Shown: positions 7,335-15,976, numbered from the stretch's first letter. The stretch is DNA of 64,000 nucleotides from an uncultured Oscillospiraceae bacterium (GCA_900546885.1 UREN01000002.1:1-64000), one strand, 5' to 3'. Translations and numbers: made by a program. The notes: generated by a model not told the origin, from the sequence alone.

Positions 7335-8080
7335 ACGGCATTTCTCTTTCTGCCGCCGACACATGCCGCGGCCCGCTTGTGCTGGTGAATGCACAGCATC
7401 CATATCGGGGCGGGGCACCGGCCCTTTCCCCCGCATTGGGCGCAGAAGATATTCTATTGGAAAAAACGGCCGCGGCCCTGCTTGCCGAGTGTGTGCGCGC
7501 GGCTGGGGCGGCCGGTGAGGTTGTGCCTGTGTCTGGTTGGCGGCCGCGTGCACAGCAGCAAAGCATTTGGAATGATACAATGGAAAAAGAGGGCGAGGCA
7601 TTTACAAAACAGTTTGTGGCAAAGCCCGGCTGCAGCGAGCACGAGACAGGCCTTGCCATAGACCTTGCCCGTGCGGCCAGAAACATTGACTTCATCCGCC
7701 CGCACCTGCCGTATGACGGCGCGTGCGGCAGGTTCCGCGCACTGGCGGCAAAATATGGCTTTATTCAGCGCTACCGCGCAGAGAAAACGGCTGTCACCGG
7801 CATTGCGTGCGAGCCATGGCATTTCCGCTATGTGGGGGCACCGCATGCACAGCTGATTGAGCAAAACGGCCTGTGTTTGGAGGAATATGCCGCTTTTCTG
7901 CGCGAAATGGGGCCCCAGCAGTGCCGCCTTGCAGGCGGGCGCGCGGCCCAGGTGCTTTATGTGCCGTGCGAAAACGGCCATGCACGCCTTCCCGGCGGCT
8001 GTGTGCAGGTGTCGGGTGACAATGCAGGCGGCTTTATTGCCACGGTGTGGCAGGCCGGGGCACGGAGGTGCGGCGCATGA
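7331..8080 (+). CDS. vanXY: D,D-dipeptidase/carboxypeptidase VanXY
   Basis: 249-residue zinc peptidase of the VanY/VanX (M15B) type, which would hydrolyse D-Ala-D-Ala and trim pentapeptide precursors so that only D-Ser-ending ones remain. Zinc ligands and base are visible: SEHETGLAIDLA (His104, Asp111) and EPWHFRYVG (Glu161, His164). SGWRPRAQQQSIWND is the conserved Arg motif. No signal peptide or membrane anchor is seen, fitting the cytoplasmic VanXY class rather than membrane-bound VanY. It overlaps vanG by ATGA at its start and vanT by ATGA at its end. Confidence 0.88.
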   Translation: MNGISLSAADTCRGPLVLVNAQHPYRGGAPALSPALGAEDILLEKTAAALLAECVRAAGAAGEVVPVSGWRPRAQQQSIWNDTMEKEGEAFTKQFVAKPGCSEHETGLAIDLARAARNIDFIRPHLPYDGACGRFRALAAKYGFIQRYRAEKTAVTGIACEPWHFRYVGAPHAQLIEQNGLCLEEYAAFLREMGPQQCRLAGGRAAQVLYVPCENGHARLPGGCVQVSGDNAGGFIATVWQAGARRCGA

Positions 8081-10170
8081 GACAGAATAGCCGCCCGGTG
8101 CTGGATTTGTGCCGCCTGGCCGCAGCGCTGCTGGTCATCACCATCCATACGGCCCCGCTCAGCGATGTGAGCGCCGGGGCAGATTTTTTTCTCACCCGCA
8201 TACTGGCCCGTGTGGCCGTGCCGTATTTTTTTATGCTCACGGGCTATTTCCTGGAAAAGGGTCAGTGGCACGGTATGGGGCACACGCTGGGCAAAACGGC
8301 GCTTATCTATGCCTTTTCTGTGCTTCTCTATCTGCCGTTGAACCTTTATGCCGGGGCCTTTGCTCCGTTTAGCCCCGGGCAGTTCCTCAAAGAACTTTTG
8401 GTGGACGGCACCTTTTACCATCTGTGGTATCTGCCGGCCGTCCTTTTGGGCGTGCCCGTGGCATGGGCTCTGCGCAGGCTTGGCTGGAAGGGCGGCCTTG
8501 CTGCCGCGGGCGCACTGTATCTGTTGGGGCTGTTGGGCGACAGCTATTATGGCTTTGCCGCCCGGGTGCCGCTGCTGAAAGCCATGTATGAAGGGCTGTT
8601 CACGGTGTCTTCTTATACGCGCAACGGGCTGTTTTTTGCGCCGCTGTTTCTTTTGCTGGGGGCACTGTGCACACGGGTGCGCCTTAAATGGGCCTGGCCG
8701 CTGGCAGCAGGTTCCTTTGCCGCTATGTGTGCAGAGGCCTTTCTTCTGAAGGCTGCCGGGGCCCCGCAGCATGATAGCATGTATGTCATGCTGCCCCTGT
8801 GCATGATGGCGCTGTTCAGCGGCCTTGTGCAGAACAATGCGGGGCGGTGCCGTGCTGCGGCCGGTACGGCTCTTTGGGTCTATCTGCTGCACCCGTGGTG
8901 CATTGTACTGGTGCGCGGCGCGGCAAAAGTGCTGGGGCTGCAAAAACTTTTCGTAGAAAGCGGCCCGGGCCACTTTATCGCTGTGGCGCTGGCCAGCTTT
9001 GCCCTGGCTTTCTGCGCGCAATGGGCGGCTGCGCGCCTTGCCCCTGCCAGGGTGCCAGCCGCGGCGCGCGCCTGGCGCGAAGTAGACCTTGCTGCCCTTC
9101 GCCACAATGCACAGGTGCTTATGGAAGCGCTTGGCGGCTGCAGTTTGATGGCCGTGCTGAAGGCAGATGCCTATGGGCACGGCGCTGGAAAGGTGGCCAA
9201 GGCCCTGCGCCGCTGCGGCGTACGCGCCTTTGCGGTGGCCACCGTGGCAGAGGGCGTGGCCCTGCGCCGGGCCTTTGTACGCGGTGAAATTCTGGTTTTG
9301 GGCTATACCCCGCCCGAACAGGCCTATCTGCTGCGCCGCTGGCGCCTGAGCCAGGCTGTGGTGGATGAAGCGCACGCCAAGGCGCTGGCCGCAGCCGGGC
9401 GCAGGGTGCGCGTGCACCTTGCGCTGGATACCGGCATGCACCGCCTTGGCATCCCCGCACAGGATATTGCCGCCATTTTGCGGGTATATGGCATGAAAAA
9501 CCTTCGGGTGCAGGGAATCTTTTCGCACCTGTGCGTCAGCGACATGCAGACGCCGCAGGCCATGGCATATACGCGCTGGCAGACGCAAAGTTTTCAGCGC
9601 GCAGTGCGGGCTGTGCATGCGGCGGGCTTCGAGCCGGGGCAGGTGCACCTGCAGGCCAGTTACGGTGTGCTGAACGGCGAGGCGCAGAACTTTACCTGCG
9701 CGCGCGTGGGCATTGCGCTGTATGGCGTGCTGAGCGACACCACCCCCACGGTGCGGCACCTTCCACTGCGCCCGGCGCTGGCATTGCATGCCCGTGTGGC
9801 CAGTGTGCGCTGGCTGAAACCGGGGCAGGGGGCCGGTTACGGGCTGGCTTTTGTGGCCCGGCGGCCCACGCGCCTTGCCTGCGTCACCATTGGCTATGCA
9901 GACGGTGTGCCGCGCGATTTTGCCCTGCGCGGCGGGCAGGTGCTGGTGTGCGGGCAGCGCGCCCCGGCGGTTGGCCGCGTGTGTATGGACCAGATGCTGG
10001 TGGATGTTACGGAAATTGAAGATGTACGCCCTGCAAGCGTGGTAACCCTGATTGGCACAGACGGCGGCCAAACGCTGCGCGCAGAAGAGTTTGCCGCCAT
10101 GTGCGGCACCATTACCAATGAGGCGCTCACCCGCCTGTCTGCGCGTGTGCCGTTTGTGTGGAAAGGGTAA
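8077..10170 (+). CDS. vanT: Membrane-bound serine racemase VanT
   Basis: 697-residue two-part protein. Residues about 1-320 are an acyltransferase-3-like membrane domain with about ten helices, opening with LDLCRLAAALLVITIHTAPL. It is thought to act in serine import or anchoring. Residues about 330-697 are an alanine-racemase fold with the PLP lysine Lys362 in MAVLKADAYGHG and later GYADGVPRD and GRVCMDQMLVDV. It supplies D-Ser to VanG. The ATG at 8077 (GGAGG upstream, ATGA overlap with vanXY) is preferred to an in-frame ATG ten codons earlier. It is the last gene of the cluster; vanU, vanW and vanY of enterococcal vanG clusters are absent. Confidence 0.9.
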   Translation: MRQNSRPVLDLCRLAAALLVITIHTAPLSDVSAGADFFLTRILARVAVPYFFMLTGYFLEKGQWHGMGHTLGKTALIYAFSVLLYLPLNLYAGAFAPFSPGQFLKELLVDGTFYHLWYLPAVLLGVPVAWALRRLGWKGGLAAAGALYLLGLLGDSYYGFAARVPLLKAMYEGLFTVSSYTRNGLFFAPLFLLLGALCTRVRLKWAWPLAAGSFAAMCAEAFLLKAAGAPQHDSMYVMLPLCMMALFSGLVQNNAGRCRAAAGTALWVYLLHPWCIVLVRGAAKVLGLQKLFVESGPGHFIAVALASFALAFCAQWAAARLAPARVPAAARAWREVDLAALRHNAQVLMEALGGCSLMAVLKADAYGHGAGKVAKALRRCGVRAFAVATVAEGVALRRAFVRGEILVLGYTPPEQAYLLRRWRLSQAVVDEAHAKALAAAGRRVRVHLALDTGMHRLGIPAQDIAAILRVYGMKNLRVQGIFSHLCVSDMQTPQAMAYTRWQTQSFQRAVRAVHAAGFEPGQVHLQASYGVLNGEAQNFTCARVGIALYGVLSDTTPTVRHLPLRPALALHARVASVRWLKPGQGAGYGLAFVARRPTRLACVTIGYADGVPRDFALRGGQVLVCGQRAPAVGRVCMDQMLVDVTEIEDVRPASVVTLIGTDGGQTLRAEEFAAMCGTITNEALTRLSARVPFVWKG

Positions 10171-10218
10171 ACGCGGCCGCTGCCTTTTTTTACCGAAACA
10201 AAAGCAGAAAAACACAAC

Positions 10219-10254
10219 AAAAAGCCCGTGGAAGATTACTTCCACGGGCTTTTT
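10219..10254. terminator. Bidirectional terminator between vanT and tRNA-Ala
   Basis: AAAAAGCCCGTGGAAG and CTTCCACGGGCTTTTT are perfect arms around a 4-5 nt loop, with A-runs and T-runs on both sides. It can end vanT transcription on the plus strand and tRNA-Ala transcription on the minus strand. Confidence 0.9.
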
Positions 10255-10255
10255 A

Positions 10256-10331
10256 TGGTGGACCTGAAGGGATTCGAACCCTCGACCTCTCGGATGCGAA
10301 CCGAACGCGCTCCCAGCTGCGCTACAGGCCC
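10256..10331 (-). tRNA. tRNA-Ala(CGC)
   Basis: Full cloverleaf on the minus strand with encoded CCA. The acceptor pair GGGCCTG/CAGGTCC contains the G3-U70 wobble that identifies alanine tRNAs. The anticodon loop TTCGCAT gives CGC (codon GCG). The discriminator is A. Confidence 0.93.
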
Positions 10332-10365
10332 ATTTACACAGCACCTCCGCAAAGAGTGCTTTCTT

Positions 10366-10394
10366 AATTTATAACATTTAAAGGAAATTGTCAA
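10366..10394 (-). promoter_or_regulatory. tRNA-Ala promoter (minus strand)
   Basis: On the minus strand, TTGACA (10389-10394), 17 bp spacer, TAAATT (10366-10371), about 35 bp before the tRNA 5' end. Confidence 0.7.
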
Positions 10395-10508
10395 GAGATT
10401 TTTCTTGCGCAGTGGGAATTTTTGTGCTTTCCCCGCGGCGGCGGTGGTTTGGCACCTGCATATATTTGAAAAAAGGATGGAATGTCGGGAATCGTCGAGT
10501 TTTGCCGA

Positions 10509-10537
10509 TTGCCTTTTCCCTTTGGACGGGTTACACT
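10509..10537 (+). promoter_or_regulatory. Promoter of the Spo0A-like operon
   Basis: TTGCCT (10509-10514), 17 bp spacer, TACACT (10532-10537). It precedes the small gene at 10586 by about 45 bp. No 0A box (TTCGACA-like) was noticed in this interval. Confidence 0.5.
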
Positions 10538-10585
10538 GAGTACATCTGCAGGTGGAAAATTTTGTTAAAGGCAGGGGTATGCGGT

Positions 10586-10894
10586 ATGGAAACAGACAAA
10601 CTGGTTTTTTGCAGGCACTTTTCTGCGTTGGGGCCGTTTCAACAAGAAAGCCAGCTTTGGTATGAGCTCAGCGGTGTTCTGAATGCGGAACAGACGTTTT
10701 GCGTGCATCTTTGCCATGAAGAGGCGTGTGGGCGCCGCGGCATGCGGGCGTATATCTGTGCCACCAGGCGCCTTGCAAGGCAATTCTTGCGCTTTTTATA
10801 CGAAAATGCAATAGAGCCGGAACAACTGCCTGCCCTTGCGCACGATTTTGGGCTTTTGCGGGCAGATGAGCCGGAAGGCGGTGTGGGCGCGTGA
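10586..10894 (+). CDS. Small protein of unknown function ahead of the Spo0A-like regulator
   Basis: 102 residues, no membrane segment, with several Cys and His (FCVHLCHEEACGRRGM). The end, RLARQFLRFLYENAIEPEQLPALAHDF, is reminiscent of small clostridial proteins grouped as DUF6514, a weak impression only. The ATG at 10586 is chosen over a frame extension to 10388 because the promoter at 10509-10537 lies inside that extension. It ends in GTGA with the regulator gene, so the two are translationally coupled. It could modulate the regulator or kinase, but nothing in the sequence proves this. Confidence 0.55.
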   Translation: METDKLVFCRHFSALGPFQQESQLWYELSGVLNAEQTFCVHLCHEEACGRRGMRAYICATRRLARQFLRFLYENAIEPEQLPALAHDFGLLRADEPEGGVGA

Positions 10895-11640
10895 GGGAAG
10901 ACGGAAAATATCGCATTCTTCTGGCAGACGATGACCGTGGCCTGTGCGCCGTGCTTCAGGCATATCTGGACCTGCAGCCGGATCTGTGCTGCTGTGCCGT
11001 GGCATACAACGGCCTTCACGCTTTGGAGAAGACCCGCCAGCAAAAGCCGGATCTTGTGCTGCTGGACATTCAGATGCCGGGGCTGAACGGGGCCGATTTC
11101 ATGGCAGAGCTGTCCTCTTCCCCCGGGCTCAGCGAGGTGCGGGTGCTGGCGTTCACCGCATATGACCAGGCGCTTGTTACCCGGGAGATGCTGCGGCTTG
11201 GTGCCTGCGGCGTTTTGCAAAAACCGTACCCGTTAGAAATGCTGATGCGGCGCATTCGAAGCCTTTTGCAAAACAGGCAGCCAGCGCAGGATATGACATC
11301 CCAGCGCGCGGTGGCCACAGCGCTTCTTGGCTTTGGTGTGCCTACAGACCATGTGGGCTATTGCTATCTTCAGCAGATTTTGCTACTGTTAGTAGAAGAA
11401 GGCGCGCAGGGGTATACCATAGAGGAGCTGTACCACCGCATCTGCAAGATGCATGGCTTATCTGGCTCAGGCAGTGTGGAACGGGCGATACGCGAAGAAG
11501 TGAAGCGCATTTTTAAAGCGGCCTCGCCGGAATTCAAAGAGCTGTTGCATCTTGCGCGGCGCGATGGTGTGCGGCACCTTTCGAATGGGGAATTCCTGAC
11601 ATTGATGGCGCAGGCCATCCGGCTGAAGTATATGCTGTAG
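10891..11640 (+). CDS. Spo0A-family response regulator (divergent)
   Basis: 249 residues. The N-terminal receiver has acidic residues DDD (13-15), phospho-acceptor Asp59 in LLDIQMPG, and a Lys in LQKPYP. The C-terminal third reads like the Spo0A DNA-binding domain: TALLGFGVPTDHVGYCYL, then VERAIREEV (196-204) at the recognition helix, and SNGEFLTLMAQAIRLKY. Start GTG at 10891 overlaps the preceding stop. It differs from ordinary Spo0A in lacking spoIVB nearby and in sitting directly before a histidine kinase gene. It may be the organism's only Spo0A or a second paralogue. Confidence 0.75.
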   Translation: MREDGKYRILLADDDRGLCAVLQAYLDLQPDLCCCAVAYNGLHALEKTRQQKPDLVLLDIQMPGLNGADFMAELSSSPGLSEVRVLAFTAYDQALVTREMLRLGACGVLQKPYPLEMLMRRIRSLLQNRQPAQDMTSQRAVATALLGFGVPTDHVGYCYLQQILLLLVEEGAQGYTIEELYHRICKMHGLSGSGSVERAIREEVKRIFKAASPEFKELLHLARRDGVRHLSNGEFLTLMAQAIRLKYML

Positions 11641-11654
11641 AAGGGAAGATAGGC

Positions 11655-12881
11655 ATGAAAGAAAAGCAGGCCGCTGTCCTTGAGTGTCTGGCACATATTG
11701 CCTATGAAACGCAGCCCGGCATTGTATTGGAAACTGTGGCTGCGGCGCTGAGGGCGGTGCTGGATGCAGAAGAAGTGTGCTTTTATGAATGGCACGGAAG
11801 CTGGCTTCCCCTGTGGCCGCAGGAAAGTGCGCAGCCCTTGCCCCTGCAGGGGGCCCTGCTTTTGCACGAGCGCGGCGAAGCTTTCTTTCAGGATGACGGC
11901 TGGAACGGCATGCTTGCGCTGCCCGGCGTGCAGCAGGCCGAAGGGGCTGTGTGGGCCAGGCGCATGGCGGGCTGCCCCGGGGAACAGGCAAAAGAACTGG
12001 CGCACACGCTGTGCACGGCCGCGGCACCCAAACTGACAGCACTGTTCCGGCACTGCCAAAGCGGTGCGCCGCTCAGGGAAGACGGGCTGGCGGCTGTCTC
12101 ACACGAGGTGCGCACGCCGTTGGCTGTTGCATTAAGCGCAGTGGAGCTGTTGCGCGCAAAGCTGAAAAAAGAGGATGCGGCGGTTTTTCACACGGAATAC
12201 GAGCCGTATTTTGTTCACTTGGAGCACAGCCTGAACCGCACCCTGCGCCTCGCACAAAACATGGTGGAAATGGCGCGGTTTGAGGCCGGCACAGACGAAT
12301 ATGCACAGAAAACAGGCAGCATCCGGCAGGCGCTGCAGGCTTTGATTGAGCAGGCCGGGCTTTGGGCTGCCGGCTACGGTGTGGCGCTGGTGCTGATGCC
12401 CGGGCCGGATATCTGCGGCATGTATCAGCCCGAGCCATTTGAACATGTGGTGCTGAACCTTTTGACCAACGCGGTGCGCCACAGCCCGCAGGGGGACGGG
12501 CACGTACAAATAGAGCTTTGGCAGGAAGAGAGAAATGCCCGGACGGTGTGCATGGTGCGTGTGCTGGACAATGGCCCCGGCATTGCGCCCGAGATGCAGG
12601 CGCACCTGTTTGAAAAGTACCGCGCGGGGCTGAACGGGCCGCACGGCGCAGGGCTGGGGCTGTATCTCTCTATGGGCCTTGCCCGCAAAATGGGCGGCAG
12701 CCTGTGTGCACAGAATGTTTCCGGCGCCGGTGCGGCATTCACCTTTTCTTTTCCCATTCAGACGGCGAAAAAGGCTGCCCTTGCCAGCGAAGCGGGGCCT
12801 TACCGGGCGCAGGAACTTGCCCAGCGTGTGGCTGTGGAATTCAGCGCCTTGCCCGCACCGCAGGCGGGCGGGCAGGCTTAG
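11655..12881 (+). CDS. Soluble sensor histidine kinase, partner of the Spo0A-like regulator
   Basis: 408 residues without membrane segments. Residues 1-130 look like a GAF/PAS-type sensory domain (weak match). The H-box is [21 protein letters not shown] with His150, then the N-box [12 protein letters not shown]1 DNGPGIAP and G2 [13 protein letters not shown]. The start at 11655 has GAAGGGAAG upstream, 14 nt after the regulator stop, so it is in the same operon. The signal must be cytoplasmic. The gene pair implies direct phosphorylation of the Spo0A-like protein rather than a Spo0F/Spo0B relay. Confidence 0.8.
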   Translation: MKEKQAAVLECLAHIAYETQPGIVLETVAAALRAVLDAEEVCFYEWHGSWLPLWPQESAQPLPLQGALLLHERGEAFFQDDGWNGMLALPGVQQAEGAVWARRMAGCPGEQAKELAHTLCTAAAPKLTALFRHCQSGAPLREDGLAAVSHEVRTPLAVALSAVELLRAKLKKEDAAVFHTEYEPYFVHLEHSLNRTLRLAQNMVEMARFEAGTDEYAQKTGSIRQALQALIEQAGLWAAGYGVALVLMPGPDICGMYQPEPFEHVVLNLLTNAVRHSPQGDGHVQIELWQEERNARTVCMVRVLDNGPGIAPEMQAHLFEKYRAGLNGPHGAGLGLYLSMGLARKMGGSLCAQNVSGAGAAFTFSFPIQTAKKAALASEAGPYRAQELAQRVAVEFSALPAPQAGGQA

Positions 12882-12904
12882 CGGGCATCCATCATTTCAT
12901 TTTC

Positions 12905-12952
12905 AAAGGCCGGTGCGGCATGGGCGGGCAGCCCGTGCCGCCCGGCTTTTCC
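12905..12952 (+). terminator. Terminator after the kinase gene
   Basis: Long GC-rich stem, AAAGGCCGGTGCGGCATGGGC against GCCCGTGCCGCCCGGCTTTT, with a U-tract. It separates the regulatory operon from pyrH. Confidence 0.8.
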
Positions 12953-12977
12953 TGTGGAAGAAAACGGCAGTTTGCGC

Positions 12978-13006
12978 TTTACTTTAGAGGCAAAATCATG
13001 TATAGT
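12978..13006 (+). promoter_or_regulatory. pyrH promoter
   Basis: TTTACT (12978-12983), 17 bp spacer, TATAGT (13001-13006), about 45 bp before pyrH. Confidence 0.6.
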
Positions 13007-13051
13007 AGGAATGACAACAAAGCGGAAAATATGGGATTGGCGGTGGGACAT

Positions 13052-13762
13052 ATGGCGGTGAAGTATCGCAGGGTGCTGCTCAAGCTGAGCGGCGAGGCCC
13101 TCAGCGGGGACAAGGGCTTTGGCCTGGATGTGGATACAATTCAGAAAATATGCGGCGGCATTCAAAAGGCACATGAATTGGGTGCGGAAATCGCAATTGT
13201 TGTAGGCGGCGGCAACTTCTGGCGCGGCCGGGCAAGCGGCGAGATGGAACGCACCCGTGCCGACCAGATTGGCATGCTTGCCACGGCGATGAATGCCCTG
13301 GCTGTTGCCGATGCGCTGGAGCATTTGGGCCTGACGGTGCGCGTGCAGACGGCCCTGAATATGCAGCAGGTGGCAGAACCGTATATTCGCAACCGTGCCA
13401 CACGGCATTTGGAAAAAGGGCGCATTGTGATTTTTGCCTGCGGGACAGGCAACCCCTATTTTTCCACCGACACAGCCGCAGCATTGCGCGCGGCGGAAAT
13501 CAACGCCGACATCATCTTCAAGGCGACCATGGTGGACGGCGTGTATGACAAAGACCCGAAAAAGTACCCTGATGCAAAGAAATATGACAAACTGACGTTC
13601 AGCCAGGTGCTGGCCGACCAGCTTGCCGTGATGGACAGCACCGCGGCCACCATGTGCCGCGACAACGGTTTGCCCATTTTGGTGTTTGACATCAGCGACC
13701 CCTGCAATATCGCCCGCGCGCTGGAAGGCCAGGCAATCGGCACGCTTGTGGCGGAGGAATAA
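13052..13762 (+). CDS. pyrH: UMP kinase
   Basis: 236 residues; phosphorylates UMP to UDP with ATP in the cytoplasm. It has the amino-acid-kinase fold: [11 protein letters not shown] at the N-terminus, [10 protein letters not shown] for phosphate binding, [18 protein letters not shown], and [24 protein letters not shown] at 13052 matches the usual N-terminus; an in-frame ATG at 13031 would add seven residues. Unlike many genomes, rpsB and tsf are not upstream. It starts a long co-directional block with frr 18 nt downstream. Confidence 0.95.
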   Translation: MAVKYRRVLLKLSGEALSGDKGFGLDVDTIQKICGGIQKAHELGAEIAIVVGGGNFWRGRASGEMERTRADQIGMLATAMNALAVADALEHLGLTVRVQTALNMQQVAEPYIRNRATRHLEKGRIVIFACGTGNPYFSTDTAAALRAAEINADIIFKATMVDGVYDKDPKKYPDAKKYDKLTFSQVLADQLAVMDSTAATMCRDNGLPILVFDISDPCNIARALEGQAIGTLVAEE

Positions 13763-13780
13763 GGTGAAGGAGTGAGCGAT

Positions 13781-14335
13781 ATGAACGAGAAACTGCAGAA
13801 ATACGAAGAAAAAATGGAAAGTGCCCTGAAGCATCTGAATAAAGAGCTTGCCTCAATTCGTGCCGGGCGCGCGAACCCGGCCATCCTCGACAAGGTGACG
13901 GTAGACTATTACGGCACGCCCACGCCCATCAACCAGATTGCGGCCGTAAGCGTGGCCGAGGCCCGTGTGCTGGCCATCAGCCCGTGGGACGCTTCCATGA
14001 TGGGCGCCATTGAGCGCGCAATTCTCACCTCAGATATCGGCATCAACCCCACAAATGACGGCCGCGTGATGCGCCTGGTGTTCCCGGCGCCTACGGAAGA
14101 GCGCCGCCGCCAGCTTGTGAAAGACGCCATGCACTTGGGCGAAGAGGCCAAAGTGGCAGTGCGGAACATTCGCCGCGATGCCATTGACAAGGGCAAGGCC
14201 ATGAAAAAGGCGGGTGAGTTGACGGAAGACGATTTGAAGAATCTGGAGACGGATGTACAGAAGCTGACAGATAAATACACCAAGGAGATCGACAAGATCT
14301 GCGAGGCGAAAAACAAAGAGATTATGGAAATTTGA
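13781..14335 (+). CDS. frr: Ribosome recycling factor
   Basis: 184 residues, the standard length. It splits post-termination ribosomes together with EF-G. Diagnostic stretches are SIRAGRANPAILDKVTVDYYGTPTPINQIA and the C-terminal coiled-coil DVQKLTDKYTKEIDKICEAKNKEIMEI. GAAGGAG 8 nt before the ATG at 13781 decides against the upstream GTG. pyrH-frr adjacency is a widely conserved pair. Confidence 0.97.
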   Translation: MNEKLQKYEEKMESALKHLNKELASIRAGRANPAILDKVTVDYYGTPTPINQIAAVSVAEARVLAISPWDASMMGAIERAILTSDIGINPTNDGRVMRLVFPAPTEERRRQLVKDAMHLGEEAKVAVRNIRRDAIDKGKAMKKAGELTEDDLKNLETDVQKLTDKYTKEIDKICEAKNKEIMEI

Positions 14336-14352
14336 CAACAGCGCACCTGTGA

Positions 14353-14380
14353 TGCCGCGCGGGCCCCGCGCGGCAATTTT
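14353..14380 (+). terminator. Hairpin between frr and uppS
   Basis: TGCCGCGCGGG/CCCGCGCGGCA followed by AATTTT. It could attenuate read-through from pyrH-frr into the uppS-polC genes, or serve as an RNA end. No promoter was recognised in the 20 nt between it and uppS. Confidence 0.6.
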
Positions 14381-14400
14381 GCGTACAGGAGGTTTGCCAT

Positions 14401-15114
14401 ATGGAGCTTGAAAAAAGCGTTGCAAAGGGCCTGAGCATTGGCATCATTATGGACGGCAACGGCCGGTGGGCAAAGCGCAACGGCCTGCCGCGCACGGCCG
14501 GGCATAAAAAAGGGGCAGAGGTGTTCAAAGATATCATCCGCTATTGCAACGAACTTGAAATTGCAAGCGTGACGTTCTATGCGTTTTCTACCGAGAACTG
14601 GGCGCGCCCCATGGAAGAAGTCAATGCCATTATGAAGCTGTTTGGGCAGTATCTTATTATGGCATACGATTATCAAAAGGAAAACAACAAAGTTGTGTTT
14701 CTGGGCGACAGGGCGCCGCTTCCCAAAAAATATCAGGCGCAGATGGCCGATATTGAGGAAAAAACAAAAAACAACACCGGCACGGTGCTGAATGTGGCCA
14801 TCAACTACGGCGGCCGGCAAGAGATTCTGCATGCCGCCCGGGCGCTGGCACGGCAGGTGCAGCAAGGCATGCTGCAGCCGGAAGAAATTGACGAGGCGCG
14901 CTTTTCGGCACAGCTTTATACCGCAGGCCAGAAAGACCCTGATTTTATTTTGCGCCCCTCGGGCGAGCTGCGCTTGTCCAATTTTATGTTGTGGCAGGCC
15001 TCTTATGCAGAATTTATCAGCATGGATGTGCTGTGGCCAGATTTTACCAGGGCAGACCTGAACAAAGCCATTGAAGAATTCAACCGCCGCAGCCGACGGT
15101 TCGGCGGATTGTAA
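14401..15114 (+). CDS. uppS: Isoprenyl transferase (undecaprenyl-PP synthase)
   Basis: 237 residues; cis-prenyltransferase that makes the C55 lipid carrier for wall synthesis from FPP and IPP. IIMDGNGRWAKRNGLPRTAGHKKG holds the catalytic Asp and the substrate loop; FYAFSTENWARP and the C-terminal DFILRPSGELRLSNFMLWQ are family hallmarks. ACAGGAGG precedes the ATG. It feeds the same pathway as dxr and ispG downstream. Confidence 0.96.
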   Translation: MELEKSVAKGLSIGIIMDGNGRWAKRNGLPRTAGHKKGAEVFKDIIRYCNELEIASVTFYAFSTENWARPMEEVNAIMKLFGQYLIMAYDYQKENNKVVFLGDRAPLPKKYQAQMADIEEKTKNNTGTVLNVAINYGGRQEILHAARALARQVQQGMLQPEEIDEARFSAQLYTAGQKDPDFILRPSGELRLSNFMLWQASYAEFISMDVLWPDFTRADLNKAIEEFNRRSRRFGGL

Positions 15115-15125
15115 GGAAGAGGTGA

Positions 15126-15971
15126 ATGCGTTTGAAAACGCGTGTCATCACATCGGTAGTGGGTCTGTGCGTCCTGGCCCTTGTGCTGTGCTTTTTTAAC
15201 ACCTTGGTGTTCAATGCGGCGCTTGTTGCTGTCGTATTGATTGCATTTCATGAAATATACAATGCCTTTGCGCTGAAGTGCCCGGCCGTGTATGTGGGGC
15301 TTATTCCTGTTACGCTGTTGTTGTTTCTCTATGGGGAAACCGCGGTGCACCGGCCGCTTTTTTGGGCGGTTTTATATGTTACGGTGCTGTTTCTTGCGGC
15401 GTGCACTGTTCTGTTTTTCCACAGGCTGAACTATGCAAAACTGGCCGGGACCGTTCTGTTTTGTACAGTGGTAGTGGTGTGCTTTTATGCCATGCTGTAT
15501 CTGCGCGCCGGGTTCCCGCGCCCGTCAGACGCGGCCTATTTCATCATTTTGGGCCTTGGGTTTGCCTGGGGGGGCGATACCAGTGCCTATTTTGCAGGGC
15601 GTGCGTTCGGCAAACATAAGCTGGCGCCCGAGGTGAGCCCGCATAAAACCATAGAGGGGGCCGTGGGCGGCATTCTGGGCAGCATCCTGGTGGGCATGCT
15701 GATCACCGCAGTTTATGTGGCGCTGTACGGTGCGCCAGACAGCACGGTTGTGGATGTAAAATACTATCTGTTGCTGGTGCCCGTGGGTGCTATAGGCAGC
15801 ATGCTGGGCATTTTGGGCGATTTGTTTGCCTCGGCGGTGAAGCGCCAGTGCGGCATCAAAGATTATGGAACCATTTTTCCCGGGCATGGCGGCATTCTGG
15901 ACAGGTTTGACAGCGTGCTTCTCATCATCCCATATGTGGCCTTGTGTGCCAGCTTTTTGGTGGGGGTGTGA
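15126..15971 (+). CDS. cdsA: Phosphatidate cytidylyltransferase
   Basis: 281-residue membrane protein that makes CDP-diacylglycerol from CTP and phosphatidic acid. It has about eight hydrophobic helices and the family signature near the C-terminus, KDYGTIFPGHGGILDRFDS, with acidic metal-binding residues. The start at 15126 follows AGGAAGAGGTGA, 11 nt after uppS. The stop overlaps a possible GTG start of dxr. Confidence 0.95.
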   Translation: MRLKTRVITSVVGLCVLALVLCFFNTLVFNAALVAVVLIAFHEIYNAFALKCPAVYVGLIPVTLLLFLYGETAVHRPLFWAVLYVTVLFLAACTVLFFHRLNYAKLAGTVLFCTVVVVCFYAMLYLRAGFPRPSDAAYFIILGLGFAWGGDTSAYFAGRAFGKHKLAPEVSPHKTIEGAVGGILGSILVGMLITAVYVALYGAPDSTVVDVKYYLLLVPVGAIGSMLGILGDLFASAVKRQCGIKDYGTIFPGHGGILDRFDSVLLIIPYVALCASFLVGV

Positions 15972-15976
15972 AAAAG

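Noticed and set aside
10256-10331. tRNA-Ala as an integration site for the van cluster
   Set aside because: No integrase, no repeat of the tRNA 3' end on the far side of the cluster, and no compositional break at either edge.
7957-10344. 795-codon open frame on the minus strand opposite vanXY-vanT
   Set aside because: Antisense shadow of a GC-rich gene: no ribosome binding site, composition rich in His/Arg/Gln/Cys, no family motifs, and it runs through the tRNA-Ala gene.
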